Shown: positions 33,890-42,381 of the stretch, in pieces | Layout: each line of letters begins with the position of its first letter | How positions within the stretch are numbered: the stretch's first letter is position 1 | Origin: JAGVSR01 sp033765145 | GTDB taxonomy: Bacteria > Pseudomonadota > Alphaproteobacteria > Rhizobiales > Hyphomicrobiaceae | Direction: 5' to 3' | NCBI GenBank assembly: GCA_033765145.1 | Contig: JANRIH010000028.1 | Span: forward strand, 124,001 to 188,000 | Length of the DNA: 64,000 bases | Made by a program: the position numbers and the translations under genes | The notes under the pieces: model-generated | The model's database searches: none | Seen by the model: the letters and a program-made list of their open reading frames with translations, nothing else | Told to the model about the DNA's origin: nothing

Positions 33890-34645
33890 TCAGCCCCCGT
33901 TCTGATCGCCGGCAGCGGTATCGGCTTTTGCCGTCTTCGGGCCGCCCTTCGCTACCACGACCATAGCCGGGCGGACGACGCGTTCCTCGATCAGATAGCC
34001 GGCCTGGAACACCTGCAGAATGGTGCCCGAAGCCACGTCGGTCCGGTCCTGCTGCATGACGGCCTGGTGCTGGTGGGGGTTGAATGCCTCACCTTCGGGC
34101 CAGATTCGCTTGACGCCATGGCGTTCGAGAATCGACTTCAACTCCCTCTCGGTCATTCCGACGCCTTCAACTAACGTCTTCAACGCCGGATCGGTCTCGG
34201 CCGCACCGGCCGGGACGGCGGCCAGAGCGCGCTCGAAGTTGTCCGCGACGCCGATCAACGCGGTGGCGAGTTTCGTGATTGCGAACTTGCCCGCGTCCTC
34301 CTTTTCGCGCTCAAGACGCTTGCGGAGGTTGTCGAGGTCGGCGGCATGGCGAAGGCTCGCCGACTTCGCATCGGACCGCAGCTTCTCGAGGTCCAAACTG
34401 AGTTGATCGACAATGCTGCGCCATTGTTCGGGCGCCAAATTCGGGGCGTCTGGCGACAATGAAAGCGATTCAGAGTCTGCCGGACCGAACGCCGACGTGT
34501 CGATGATGTCGCTATCGGCGACAGGGCGAGGGTTCGGTTCCACGGGCTCTGGCGCCGCCTGTGCGGCCGGTTGGCGTTGAGCATCGGCCGGGACGGCGGT
34601 CTCGGGAGAGCCGGCAGCTGGCGCGGGATCGTTCGGTTCAGACAT
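33890..34645 (-). CDS. grpE: Nucleotide exchange factor GrpE
   Basis: A 251-residue cochaperone. A disordered Pro/Ala/acidic N-terminus (residues 1-75) precedes the long dimerisation helix (SLRHAADLDNLRKRLEREK), then the GrpE core with LATALIGVADNFERAL, GVGMTERELKSILERHGVKRI and the beta-wing end VFQAGYLIEERVVRPAMVVVAKG. It accelerates ADP release from DnaK. It lies between hrcA and dnaK on the same strand, as in other alphaproteobacteria. Confidence 0.96.
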   Translation of the reverse strand: MSEPNDPAPAAGSPETAVPADAQRQPAAQAAPEPVEPNPRPVADSDIIDTSAFGPADSESLSLSPDAPNLAPEQWRSIVDQLSLDLEKLRSDAKSASLRHAADLDNLRKRLEREKEDAGKFAITKLATALIGVADNFERALAAVPAGAAETDPALKTLVEGVGMTERELKSILERHGVKRIWPEGEAFNPHQHQAVMQQDRTDVASGTILQVFQAGYLIEERVVRPAMVVVAKGGPKTAKADTAAGDQNGG

Positions 34646-34746
34646 GTGGCTCGAATTTCTTGAGATTGTTCAGATTTCCGGCGTGTCGCGTCGGGCGCGC
34701 CGCGCCTTCGATCGGCTTCCGCATATCGGCCGGTTCTGGCGAAAAA

Positions 34747-35793
34747 TCAAGCGATGACGCGGGAGACGATTTTCGCCGTGTAGTCGACCATCGGGATGAT
34801 GCGGGCATAGTTGAGGCGGGTCGGCCCGATGACACCCAGAACACCGACGATTTTCCGAGCGTCGTTGCGGAACGGCGCCACGATCAGCGAAGAGCCGGAC
34901 ATCGAAAAGAGCTTGTTCTCAGAACCGATGAAGATGCGGACGCCCTCGGCGCGATCGGCGAGACCCAAGAGTTCGACCAGTTCGGATTTCTGTTCGAGGG
35001 CCTCGAACAGCTGGCGGATCCGCTCCAGATCGTCGAGGGCCGTCAAATCCTTCAAAAGATTTGCCTGGCCACGAACGATAAGGCTCTTGCGATCGTCGGG
35101 GGACCCCGACCATTCGGCGAGCCCAGCCGCGACCACCTTCTGGGTCAGCGTATCCAGTTCGGCTTTCGCTTGCCCGGCTTCGTCCTCAATGACTTTGCGC
35201 GCCTCGTCGAAGGTCATGCCGCGCACTTTGGCGTTGAGATAGTTGGCGGCTTCAACGAGCGCCGTCGATGGCAAACCGTCTGGCAGATCGATGATCCGGT
35301 TTTCGACGTCGCCGTCCTCGCCGACGACGATCGCGAGGGCTTTTCGAGGTTCCAGCATGACGAAGTCGATCTGGCGCAGGCGGCCGACCTGCTTTTCGGT
35401 CAGCACGACACCGGCGCAGTGGGAGAGCCCAGAGATCGCCTCGCCGGCTTCAGCCAGGGCCTTTTCGAGCGACGTCGTGCGCGACGCGGCGATCTGCGCT
35501 TCGATCTGGCGTCGCTCGTCCTCGGTCAAGTTTCCAGTCTCGAGAAGCCCATCGACGAAAATGCGCAGACCAGACTGGGTCGGCAGGCGACCGGCGGAGG
35601 TGTGGGGCGCATAGATGAGGCCCAGTGCTTCCAGGTCGCTCATCACATTGCGGATCGAGGCCGGTGACAGGCTCATCGGCAGGACCCGCGACAGATTGCG
35701 CGATCCGACCGGTTCGCCCGTCTCGAGATAGCTCTCGACAATGCGGCGCAGGATCGTGCGCGAGCGATCGTTGAGCTTCGAGATTTCTGACAT
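34747..35793 (-). CDS. hrcA: Heat-inducible transcription repressor HrcA
   Basis: A 348-residue repressor starting MSEISKLNDRSRTILRRIV with a winged-helix domain (YLETGEPVGSRNLSR, then SLSPASIRNVMSDLEALGLI), a central GAF-like dimerisation region (DFVMLEPRKALAIVVGEDG), and the C-terminal signature GVLGVIGPTRLNYARIIPMVDYTA. HrcA binds CIRCE elements (inverted TTAGCACTC) upstream of groESL or dnaK; I found no CIRCE copy in this window, so its target lies elsewhere. It is divergent from rph. Confidence 0.96.
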   Translation of the reverse strand: MSEISKLNDRSRTILRRIVESYLETGEPVGSRNLSRVLPMSLSPASIRNVMSDLEALGLIYAPHTSAGRLPTQSGLRIFVDGLLETGNLTEDERRQIEAQIAASRTTSLEKALAEAGEAISGLSHCAGVVLTEKQVGRLRQIDFVMLEPRKALAIVVGEDGDVENRIIDLPDGLPSTALVEAANYLNAKVRGMTFDEARKVIEDEAGQAKAELDTLTQKVVAAGLAEWSGSPDDRKSLIVRGQANLLKDLTALDDLERIRQLFEALEQKSELVELLGLADRAEGVRIFIGSENKLFSMSGSSLIVAPFRNDARKIVGVLGVIGPTRLNYARIIPMVDYTAKIVSRVIA

Positions 35794-35846
35794 GCGCTTC
35801 CCGCGAAATCCGCGATCGTGGTTCAGGCCCTGATCTTCCGGCATCG

Positions 35847-35875
35847 ATATTCAAGTTTCAGAGGGTCCACGTCAA
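35847..35875 (-). promoter_or_regulatory. Candidate hrcA promoter
   Basis: TTGACG is followed after 17 bases by GAATAT on the minus strand, 54-82 bases upstream of the hrcA ATG, in the 189-bp divergent hrcA/rph spacer. The -35 is near consensus and the -10 is weaker. No CIRCE repeat overlaps it. Confidence 0.4.
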
Positions 35876-35982
35876 ACGGTGCACGTATTTTTCGACCGCC
35901 GAGCGGGTTGCGGAGCCGCCGGGCCGAGACTAGGTTCGCGCGAATTTCGGACAGCGAAACCCCTACTGGGACTCAAATCAAT

Positions 35983-36696
35983 ATGCGGCCCTCGAAACGT
36001 CAACCGGCGGAACTAAGGCGCGTCTCCTTCGAGCGCGCCTTCTCCATGCACGCGGAAGGCTCCTGCCTAATCAAGTTCGGCAACACGCATGTTCTCTGCA
36101 CGGCGAGCCTCGAAGAGCGCGTGCCGCCCTGGCTCAAGGGGCAGGGGCGGGGCTGGGTCACAGCAGAATACGGCATGCTCCCGCGCGCCACGACGGATCG
36201 GACGCGGCGCGAGGCGTCGGTCGGGCATCAATCTGGCCGAACCCAGGAAATCCAGCGCTTGATCGGACGGGCATTGCGTGCCGTCGTCGATCTTCAGAAA
36301 CTCGGTGAACGTCAAATTTCGATCGACTGCGACGTCATCCAGGCGGACGGCGGCACCCGCACGGCGGCGATCACGGGCTCCTGGGTGGCGCTCCACGATT
36401 GCCTCAACTGGATGAAGACACGCGACATGGTCCGCGATGGGGTCCTACGCGATCACGTGGCTGCCGTCAGCTGCGGGCTCTACAAAGGCGCGCCGGTTCT
36501 CGACCTCGACTATGCCGAAGATTCCTCAGCCGACGCCGACGCGAATTTCGTGATGACGGGGTCGGGCGGTATCGTCGAAGTGCAGGGAACGGCGGAGACG
36601 ACGGCCTTCAGCCAGGAGAGTTTCGATCAACTGATGGCGCTCGCGCGGAAAGGGATCGGGGAGCTTGTGGAGCTGCAGAAGTTGACGGTGGCTTGA
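35983..36696 (+). CDS. rph: Ribonuclease PH
   Basis: A 237-residue phosphorolytic exoribonuclease trimming tRNA 3' ends. The start at 35983 gives MRPSKRQPAELRRVSFERAF. Family blocks are VLCTASLEERVPPWL, GWVTAEYGMLPRATTDR, RTQEIQRLIGRALRAVVDL, DCDVIQADGGTRTAAITG, and a C-terminal MTGSGGIVEVQGTAE. The hrcA/rph divergent arrangement is typical for alphaproteobacteria. rdgB follows 48 bp later on the same strand. Confidence 0.97.
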   Translation: MRPSKRQPAELRRVSFERAFSMHAEGSCLIKFGNTHVLCTASLEERVPPWLKGQGRGWVTAEYGMLPRATTDRTRREASVGHQSGRTQEIQRLIGRALRAVVDLQKLGERQISIDCDVIQADGGTRTAAITGSWVALHDCLNWMKTRDMVRDGVLRDHVAAVSCGLYKGAPVLDLDYAEDSSADADANFVMTGSGGIVEVQGTAETTAFSQESFDQLMALARKGIGELVELQKLTVA

Positions 36697-36744
36697 GCGC
36701 CACCGGATTTCCGCCTCGTGCAATTGACTCGCATCGGAGTTTCC

Positions 36745-37638
36745 ATGCCTAAGCTCGCTCGCGGCACGAAGCTCGTCGTTGCCACGCACAACAAGGGCAA
36801 GCTCTGGGAAATCAATCAGCTCATCGCGCCATATGGGCTCGCGGCCGTATCGGCTGGAGACCTCGGGCTTGTCGAGCCCGAAGAAACCGAAGCGACGTTT
36901 CATGGTAACGCCCGACTCAAGGCCGAGGCCGCAGCCCGAGACGCGGGCCTGCCGGCGCTGGCGGACGATTCCGGTCTCGAGGTCGCCTGTCTCGGGGGTG
37001 CGCCCGGCATCTATTCTGCGCGCTGGGCGGGCTCAGCCAAGGATTTCAGCCTCGCGATGCGCAAGGTGGCGCAGGAGGTTACGGCGCGGCACGGCTGGTC
37101 GGCGCCGGGACCCACGGCGAACTTCATTTCGGTTCTCTGCCTGGCGTGGCCCGACGGCGAGCATCGCTTTTTCGAGGGACGCGTCGACGGACACCTCGTC
37201 TGGCCGCCGCGTGGCGGGAATGGTTTCGGATACGATCCGATGTTCGTGGCCGAGGATCAGACACAGACGTTCGGCGAGATGGAGCCGGCGCAGAAGTATG
37301 CGATTTCACACCGGACGCGCGCGTTCGATGCGTTCCGGCGTCAATGCCTCGACGATGACGATGCGCGGCCGCTCCGGCCGAATGCCACGCGCGACGTGGA
37401 TGGCCTCCGGGCTGCGGCGGCGAACATTTCGACGCGCGAGGAACTCGTGGCGTTCGTTGCCAATCTCCGAGCCGATCTCGCGCGTCATCCCGAGGCGTGG
37501 CAGGCGGCGTCGGTCGCCGATTTCCTTGCGGTGCTCGGGGATGCCGTTGCCGATTGTCCAGCTGTCGACGAGCCGAGATGGCGCACGATCGCGCATCTGA
37601 TGCTGTCCGCGGCGTCTCCCAAAGGGCCGGTTCCGTGA
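36745..37638 (+). CDS. rdgB: RdgB/HAM1 non-canonical purine NTP pyrophosphatase with extra C-terminal domain
   Basis: A 297-residue protein; RdgB is normally about 200. Residues 1-200 are the full enzyme that removes dITP and XTP: VVATHNKGKL, FHGNARLKAEAAA, ALADDSGLEV, FGYDPMF and the C-terminal SHRTRAF. Residues about 230-290 form an added helical domain (REELVAFVANLRADLARHP, then AWQAASVADFLAVLGDAV, then PRWRTIAHLMLSAA) resembling DUF7660-type domains. Start ATG 36745 has GGAG upstream. The stop overlaps the hemW GTG start, implying coupling. Confidence 0.93.
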   Translation: MPKLARGTKLVVATHNKGKLWEINQLIAPYGLAAVSAGDLGLVEPEETEATFHGNARLKAEAAARDAGLPALADDSGLEVACLGGAPGIYSARWAGSAKDFSLAMRKVAQEVTARHGWSAPGPTANFISVLCLAWPDGEHRFFEGRVDGHLVWPPRGGNGFGYDPMFVAEDQTQTFGEMEPAQKYAISHRTRAFDAFRRQCLDDDDARPLRPNATRDVDGLRAAAANISTREELVAFVANLRADLARHPEAWQAASVADFLAVLGDAVADCPAVDEPRWRTIAHLMLSAASPKGPVP

Positions 37639-38834
37639 CCGACGACGACGGGTTCGGCATCTATCTCCATTGGCCGTTCTGCGCGCAGAAATGTCCTTAC
37701 TGCGACTTCAACAGTCATGTGCGTCACGGCGGGTGGGATGAGGCGCGTTTTCTCGCGGCCTTCCGAACTGAACTCACGGCGATGGCCGAGCGACAGGGTC
37801 TTCGTTCCCAGCGTCCGCCGGTGCAATCGATCTTTTTCGGGGGCGGGACGCCGTCTCTCATGCAGCCCGGGACCGTCGCCGGCCTGCTCGACCACATCGC
37901 CACCCTATGGACGATCGCCTGCGGCGCGGAAGCGACGCTCGAAGCCAATCCCAACAGTGTCGAAGCCGGACGATTTCAGGGCTATCGCGCGGCAGGCGTC
38001 AATCGCGTCTCGATCGGCGTGCAATCGTTCGACGACGGGGAACTCAAGCGGCTCGGGCGGCTGCATTCGGCAGCCGAGGCGCGCGGCGCGATCGATATCG
38101 CCGGCCGCGTGTTTGAGCGCGTTTCATTCGATCTGATTTATGCGCGGCCAGGGCAGACGCCTGTCAAGTGGCGGGCTGAACTCCGCGAGGCCCTCAACCT
38201 AGCGCGGGGGCATCTGTCGCTCTACCAGCTGACCATCGAGCCCGACACGCCGTTTGCCGAGCTTCATGCACGCGGAAAGCTCGTTGTGCCTGATCCCGAT
38301 GCGGCGCTCACGCTCTACGAGATCACGCAAGAGCTGACGGACACGGCCGGGCTCCGGGCGTACGAGATTTCAAATCACGCGCGGCCGGGTGAAGAAAGCC
38401 GGCACAATCTCCTTTATTGGCGCTATGGAGCCTATGCGGGCGCCGGTCCCGGTGCGCACGGTCGCCTCGTCTCGGATGGGCGGCGGCTCGCCACGTCGAC
38501 GGAGCGCAATCCCGAGCGGTGGCTCGCGCGTGTCGAAGCCCATGGACAGGGCATGATCGAAGAGACGCCTCTCGGCCAGGCGGAACAGGCGGACGAGATG
38601 CTGATGATGGGGCTTCGGCTCAGCGAGGGGCTCGATCTCGGTCGGCTGGCTCGTGTCACGGGGTTCCGACCGACCCGAGTCGCGCTCGATCGGCTCGTGC
38701 GGCAAGGCTTCCTGGAATTTGTTCCGGACTCGCCGGATCGCGTTCGCGCCAGTGGACGGGGGCGGTTCGTCTTGAACGAGATCGTCTTCCAGCTCTCTCA
38801 AGGCCTGCAGCCCGTGGCGGCGGCGGTCCTGTGA
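37635..38834 (+). CDS. hemW: Radical SAM heme chaperone HemW (HemN-like)
   Basis: A 399-residue radical SAM protein with the CxxxCxxC cluster motif CAQKCPYCDF near residue 17, followed by FFGGGTPSLM and RVSIGVQSFDD, typical of HemW (formerly a coproporphyrinogen oxidase-like protein). It starts at GTG 37635, overlapping the rdgB stop as GTGA with AAAGGG upstream. The gene pair rdgB-hemW after rph is conserved in many proteobacteria. HemW binds and transfers heme rather than making it. Confidence 0.95.
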   Translation: MTDDDGFGIYLHWPFCAQKCPYCDFNSHVRHGGWDEARFLAAFRTELTAMAERQGLRSQRPPVQSIFFGGGTPSLMQPGTVAGLLDHIATLWTIACGAEATLEANPNSVEAGRFQGYRAAGVNRVSIGVQSFDDGELKRLGRLHSAAEARGAIDIAGRVFERVSFDLIYARPGQTPVKWRAELREALNLARGHLSLYQLTIEPDTPFAELHARGKLVVPDPDAALTLYEITQELTDTAGLRAYEISNHARPGEESRHNLLYWRYGAYAGAGPGAHGRLVSDGRRLATSTERNPERWLARVEAHGQGMIEETPLGQAEQADEMLMMGLRLSEGLDLGRLARVTGFRPTRVALDRLVRQGFLEFVPDSPDRVRASGRGRFVLNEIVFQLSQGLQPVAAAVL

Positions 38835-38876
38835 CGAACCCGCCGTAGACAGGTCGAGGCCGATCCACCTAGAGCA

Positions 38877-39494
38877 GTGATGACCAAGAGCAGCGGACGA
38901 GATCGACAGACCATGATGCGCGGGATCTACGACTGGATGATGCGGGCGGCCGCGAGCGACCGGGCTCCACATGCGCTGGCGGTGGTCTCGTTCGCGGAAA
39001 GCTCGTTCTTTCCCATACCGCCCGACGTCATGCTCATCCCGATGGTGATCGCAAACAGAGCCAAGGCGTGGTTCTACGCTTCGCTCGCGACCATCTCGTC
39101 GGTCATCGGCGGCGTGGCCGGTTACGCAATCGGGTATTACTTCTTCGATCTCATCGGTCAGCCCATCCTGCAATTCTACGGCAAATCGGAGGGCTTCGCG
39201 GAATTCACGAGCTGGTTCAACGAATGGGGCGTCGTTATTCTGATCGCCAAGGGCTGGACACCCATTCCGTTCAAGGTTCTGACGATCGCGGCCGGTGTCG
39301 CCCACATGCCACTCATTCCCTTCATTCTCGCGAGCATCGTCACGCGGGCCATGCGCTTCTTTCTCGTCGCGGGGCTTCTCTACTACTTCGGGGAACCGAT
39401 CCGTAAGTTTGTCGAGGAACGCCTGACGCTGGTCACGACCGTGTTCGTCGTCGTCTTGGTGGGCGGTTTCGTTGCGGTCCGTTATCTCATCTGA
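38877..39494 (+). CDS. DedA/YqaA-like membrane protein
   Basis: A 205-residue inner-membrane protein of the SNARE-associated/DedA superfamily, YqaA branch. It shows SFAESSFFPIPPDVMLIPM (the family's Glu/Pro re-entrant region), ATISSVIGGVAGYAIGYYF, the conserved GWTPIPFKVLTIAAGV, and three or four further helices. DedA proteins scramble or transport lipid carriers; for YqaA the substrate is not settled. The start is uncertain: Met at 38877, 38880, or 38913 (MMRGIYDWM) are all possible. Confidence 0.88.
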   Translation: MMTKSSGRDRQTMMRGIYDWMMRAAASDRAPHALAVVSFAESSFFPIPPDVMLIPMVIANRAKAWFYASLATISSVIGGVAGYAIGYYFFDLIGQPILQFYGKSEGFAEFTSWFNEWGVVILIAKGWTPIPFKVLTIAAGVAHMPLIPFILASIVTRAMRFFLVAGLLYYFGEPIRKFVEERLTLVTTVFVVVLVGGFVAVRYLI

Positions 39495-39531
39495 TCTCGA
39501 TGACGTCCGAGATGACCGGAGTGCGTGTCTG

Positions 39532-40056
39532 ATGCGACCGACAGCTGAGCTTTCCGACGTGACGACCGACGCCTACCGCTGGGGCAGCCTCGCGCTCGCC
39601 ATCGCTACCGCCGTGATCCTCGCGGCCCTGGCGTTCGAACATATCGGCGGCTACATACCCTGCCCGCTCTGCCTGCAGCAGCGCTATGCGTACTACGCCG
39701 GCATCCCGGCGCTCTTCGTTGCTCTGGCGCTCGCAGGCGAGAAACCACGACTCTCGGGTCTTCTCTTCGGGGCCGTCGCTCTCGCCTTCTTCGCCAACGC
39801 GATACTCGGCGCCTATCAGGCGGGGGCGGAATGGAAGTTCTGGCCGGGCCCTGAGACGTGTTCCGGGGAGATCGCGACACCGGCGACAACCGGGGATCTG
39901 TTGAAAGGACTCGCAGGGACCCAAGCCATCCGGTGCGACGAGGCTTCCTGGCGCCTGTTCGGCCTGTCGTTCGCGGGCTGGAACGTCGTCGTCAGCCTCA
40001 TTCTGATGCTGATCGGGTTGCAGGCGGGCTTCGCGGCCATCCGGCGTGACGAATAG
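39532..40056 (+). CDS. Disulfide bond formation protein DsbB
   Basis: A 174-residue four-helix membrane protein. The first periplasmic loop carries the redox pair in IPCPLCLQQR, and the second loop carries Cys in ETCSG and IRCDEASW, matching the DsbB two-pair layout. It reoxidises DsbA and passes electrons to quinone. I chose ATG 39532; an upstream frame to 39472 lacks support. It lies 38 bp after the DedA-like gene on the same strand. Confidence 0.9.
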   Translation: MRPTAELSDVTTDAYRWGSLALAIATAVILAALAFEHIGGYIPCPLCLQQRYAYYAGIPALFVALALAGEKPRLSGLLFGAVALAFFANAILGAYQAGAEWKFWPGPETCSGEIATPATTGDLLKGLAGTQAIRCDEASWRLFGLSFAGWNVVVSLILMLIGLQAGFAAIRRDE

Positions 40057-40971
40057 CTCATACTTTTCAGCGTATTAAGGCCATATCCACAGCGGCCCTG
40101 TGAGTCCGCGACCGTCAATTCTCTGGCGGAATAAGAACCTGAACGGATGTAAAGCAAAAATCCTCGCTTCGGCCGAGGTCGCGCCATTTTTCAGCCCTTG
40201 TGTGGCAGTTAATTCACACCATCAGCGGAACGCACCGAGAATCAATCGAGATCGGATGCGGGCCGTACGTTCCAGGAGCGATCGCGTGGCGGAAGGCGTC
40301 TCCCAATTCCGCGGGCTTCGGCCTCCGTCCCATTCGGGCGGGCACAAGGATCGTCGCGTACCTGAGGGGCAGTCGGCCCGTGAGTTCTTCGGCCGTGCGT
40401 TCGCCTCGCCTGAGTTTTGTAAGCGTTGCGTTCCGGTTGCGTTTGTTGCGTCCGCGTTCGTGTCAGTAGCGTCCTCAGTCCCCCCGCCAAAGAGCGTGCT
40501 TTCGGGCACGTTCCAATCTCTCGGACGAGCGGTCTCGAGCCGGCGCTTTCGGCGCCTCGAGGGACGGCTCTCCGAGAGGCTCGCGGCCAATCCGATGCCG
40601 CAGACTTCAGGCCCGAGTTGCGTTCCCTTCGTTTGCGTTTCCAGGCGTTGCGTCCAGGTTCCCGTTTCTCAGAGGCAGTGAAATGTCGAGTGAATGCAGT
40701 GAGTGGCGTCCCCTGTCGGAGATCGTCGGCGTTCTCGTCGGGCGCGTGACGGTCGCTCCATCGCCCACGACACCGAGGTAATCGACCTCGATCGGAAACG
40801 ATCACTTCAAAGTCCGTGAAATTCTGCCAGGGCAGCCCCCGCCCCGGCGACCATCGGCAGGCACATCGAGCGTGGGACAACATCCCTCCAGGTGCACACT
40901 GGCACAGTACTGCGTATGTGTACCGATTGCGCTCCTTGTGCCTGCCACCTTCCTACTTCGAGGAGAGTGTC
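40057..40971. other. Long stretch without a recognisable gene
   Basis: This 915-bp interval has open frames on both strands (for example 40100-40681 + and 40242-40883 -), but their translations are Arg/Ser-rich, lack family motifs and have no ribosome-binding site; I regard them as chance frames in GC-rich DNA. The 40420-40660 part has many short GCGTT/GTTGCG repeats, giving it a locally unusual composition. The 3' end leads into the strong Shine-Dalgarno of the small gene at 40972. Nothing further can be supported. Confidence 0.5.
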
Positions 40972-41187
40972 ATGACCCCCGATCACGTCAATCCGCTCAT
41001 GTGGCAGCAGGCTCAGGGCGTCGCGCGTCAGTCGTGCGCGCGGTTCTTCCGCGACGGCGGATCGCCGACCGATGCCATGCGCGCATTCGGCCTCGCGATC
41101 GCCAGTGAAGACGATGCCGATTGGAGCCGTGCGGTCGATCGGATCGCGGCCTCTCTCTGTGCGTCGCCCCAGCGGCGTGCGGCCTGA
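40972..41187 (+). CDS. Small uncharacterised protein
   Basis: A 71-residue soluble protein (MTPDHVNPLMWQQAQG start) preceded by a strong GAGGAGAG ribosome-binding site, eight bases before the ATG, and followed 70 bp later by a classical terminator, so it is very likely expressed as a single-gene transcript. The sequence has two Cys, is helical in character (SPTDAMRAFGLAIA) and has no membrane segment. I recognise no family. Confidence 0.65.
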   Translation: MTPDHVNPLMWQQAQGVARQSCARFFRDGGSPTDAMRAFGLAIASEDDADWSRAVDRIAASLCASPQRRAA

Positions 41188-41256
41188 TCCCGCTGACAAT
41201 CCGCGTCGCACGGTGCCAACCTTGCGATGTCCCGTCCTTCCATTTGCGAGACTCCG

Positions 41257-41283
41257 GCCCCGCCTTGCGGGGCTGTTTTTTTC
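41257..41283 (+). terminator. Rho-independent terminator after the small gene
   Basis: A perfect 7-bp GC stem (GCCCCGC / GCGGGGC) with a 3-base loop is followed by TGTTTTTTT, a textbook intrinsic terminator on the plus strand. Confidence 0.9.
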
Positions 41284-41402
41284 AGTCGGCAAGACGTTAG
41301 CGACGTTGCCGGTTCGGCAGTTGTCGAACGGCCCGCAACGGGCCAGTCTCGCTCTTACTCAAAGCGATTCTCATCTCGTCGCTGCGGACGGCGGACTTTT
41401 CC

Positions 41403-42359
41403 ATGGCAGACCAGTCAATCGACGACGCGCTGAAGACGGCCGCCGATCCGGGTCACTCATCCGGCCGCCGAAGCGTGCTCGACGCCGATCAACGTCTCCA
41501 GGCGACGGCATCGTCGCCGTTGCGCTGGCTCGTCATTCTCGTTCCGCTCGCCGTCATCGCCATTTTCGGCGCCAATCTCGCTGGGCTCTGGACGCTGCCG
41601 GGTCAACAAGCCGCGAAGGAATTGCCTCAGCCCGAAACGCTGCACGATCCCTGGCAGGCGGTTCGTGACGCCCGCGACGCGCTCGAAGATCTCTGGGGCC
41701 GATTGATGGTGCAGTTGGACAGCGTCACGACCAGTGGACCTCAGCATTCGGATGCGCCAACCGGGCCCTCCGACGTGCCAAGCGCATCGACTGACGGGGG
41801 AAGTGTCCATAACAGTCCCGAGGAGAGTACTATCCGTTCAATCGAAGACATCGAGCGGCAGATCGAGGCGATCTTCGGCAAGCGTCGCGCGCCTGCAGAC
41901 GGCCGGGCCGACAGCGGGGCTGACGACGGAGCGCCATCCGAAGGTTCGCAATCGACCGCGCCGGCCCCGGATGCTCCCGGTCCCGAAGCCAGACCGCGCA
42001 CATTCGATCCCGACCTTGCCGTTGCGCTGGTCGCGATCGGCGATGTCGAAGCGGGGCGTATGGCGTTCAAAAAGTGCGCGCCGTGCCATACGGTCAAGAA
42101 GGGCGAGTTTAGCCGGCTCGGTCCCGATCTCTGGGGTATCGTTGGCCGGCCGGTCGCAGCAGCCGAGGACTACTACTATTCGAAGGCCATGAAGAGTCTC
42201 GACGGCGCGTGGAGCGAACGGCGTCTCGCGCGGTTCCTTCATGATCCGAAGGCGATGTTGCCCGGGACGAAGATGACGTTCGCGGGAATCGTCGACGAGA
42301 AGCAGGTCGCAGATCTCATCGTCTATCTCAAGTCGCGGAGCGACGGCGGCTTGCCTTGA
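41403..42359 (+). CDS. Membrane-anchored c-type cytochrome (cytochrome cy-like)
   Basis: A 318-residue protein. One N-terminal membrane helix (residues about 41-64, LRWLVILVPLAVIAIFG) anchors it. A long Pro/Ser/Asp-rich linker (residues about 75-200) includes a short helical patch (SIEDIERQIEAIFGKRR). The C-terminal class I cytochrome c domain has the heme site C225-A-P-C228-H229 and the axial ligand Met291 in PGTKMTF. Such anchored cytochromes carry electrons from the bc1 complex to oxidases. The linker is longer than in classical cytochrome cy. It is convergent with phaZ. Confidence 0.9.
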   Translation: MADQSIDDALKTAADPGHSSGRRSVLDADQRLQATASSPLRWLVILVPLAVIAIFGANLAGLWTLPGQQAAKELPQPETLHDPWQAVRDARDALEDLWGRLMVQLDSVTTSGPQHSDAPTGPSDVPSASTDGGSVHNSPEESTIRSIEDIERQIEAIFGKRRAPADGRADSGADDGAPSEGSQSTAPAPDAPGPEARPRTFDPDLAVALVAIGDVEAGRMAFKKCAPCHTVKKGEFSRLGPDLWGIVGRPVAAAEDYYYSKAMKSLDGAWSERRLARFLHDPKAMLPGTKMTFAGIVDEKQVADLIVYLKSRSDGGLP

Positions 42360-42381
42360 GTGCCGCCCTGCCGGTCGCACG

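Noticed and set aside
34646..35982. CIRCE operator near hrcA
   Set aside because: I looked for inverted TTAGCACTC in the hrcA, grpE and dnaK upstream regions and found none.
40100..40681. 193-codon open frame in the gene desert
   Set aside because: No ribosome-binding site, no domain, and Arg/Ser/Pro-rich composition typical of chance frames.
40900..40913. Sigma-54-like promoter TGGCAC-AGTA-CTGC before the small gene at 40972
   Set aside because: GG and GC are 9 bases apart instead of the required 10, and the -12 element is not TTGC.
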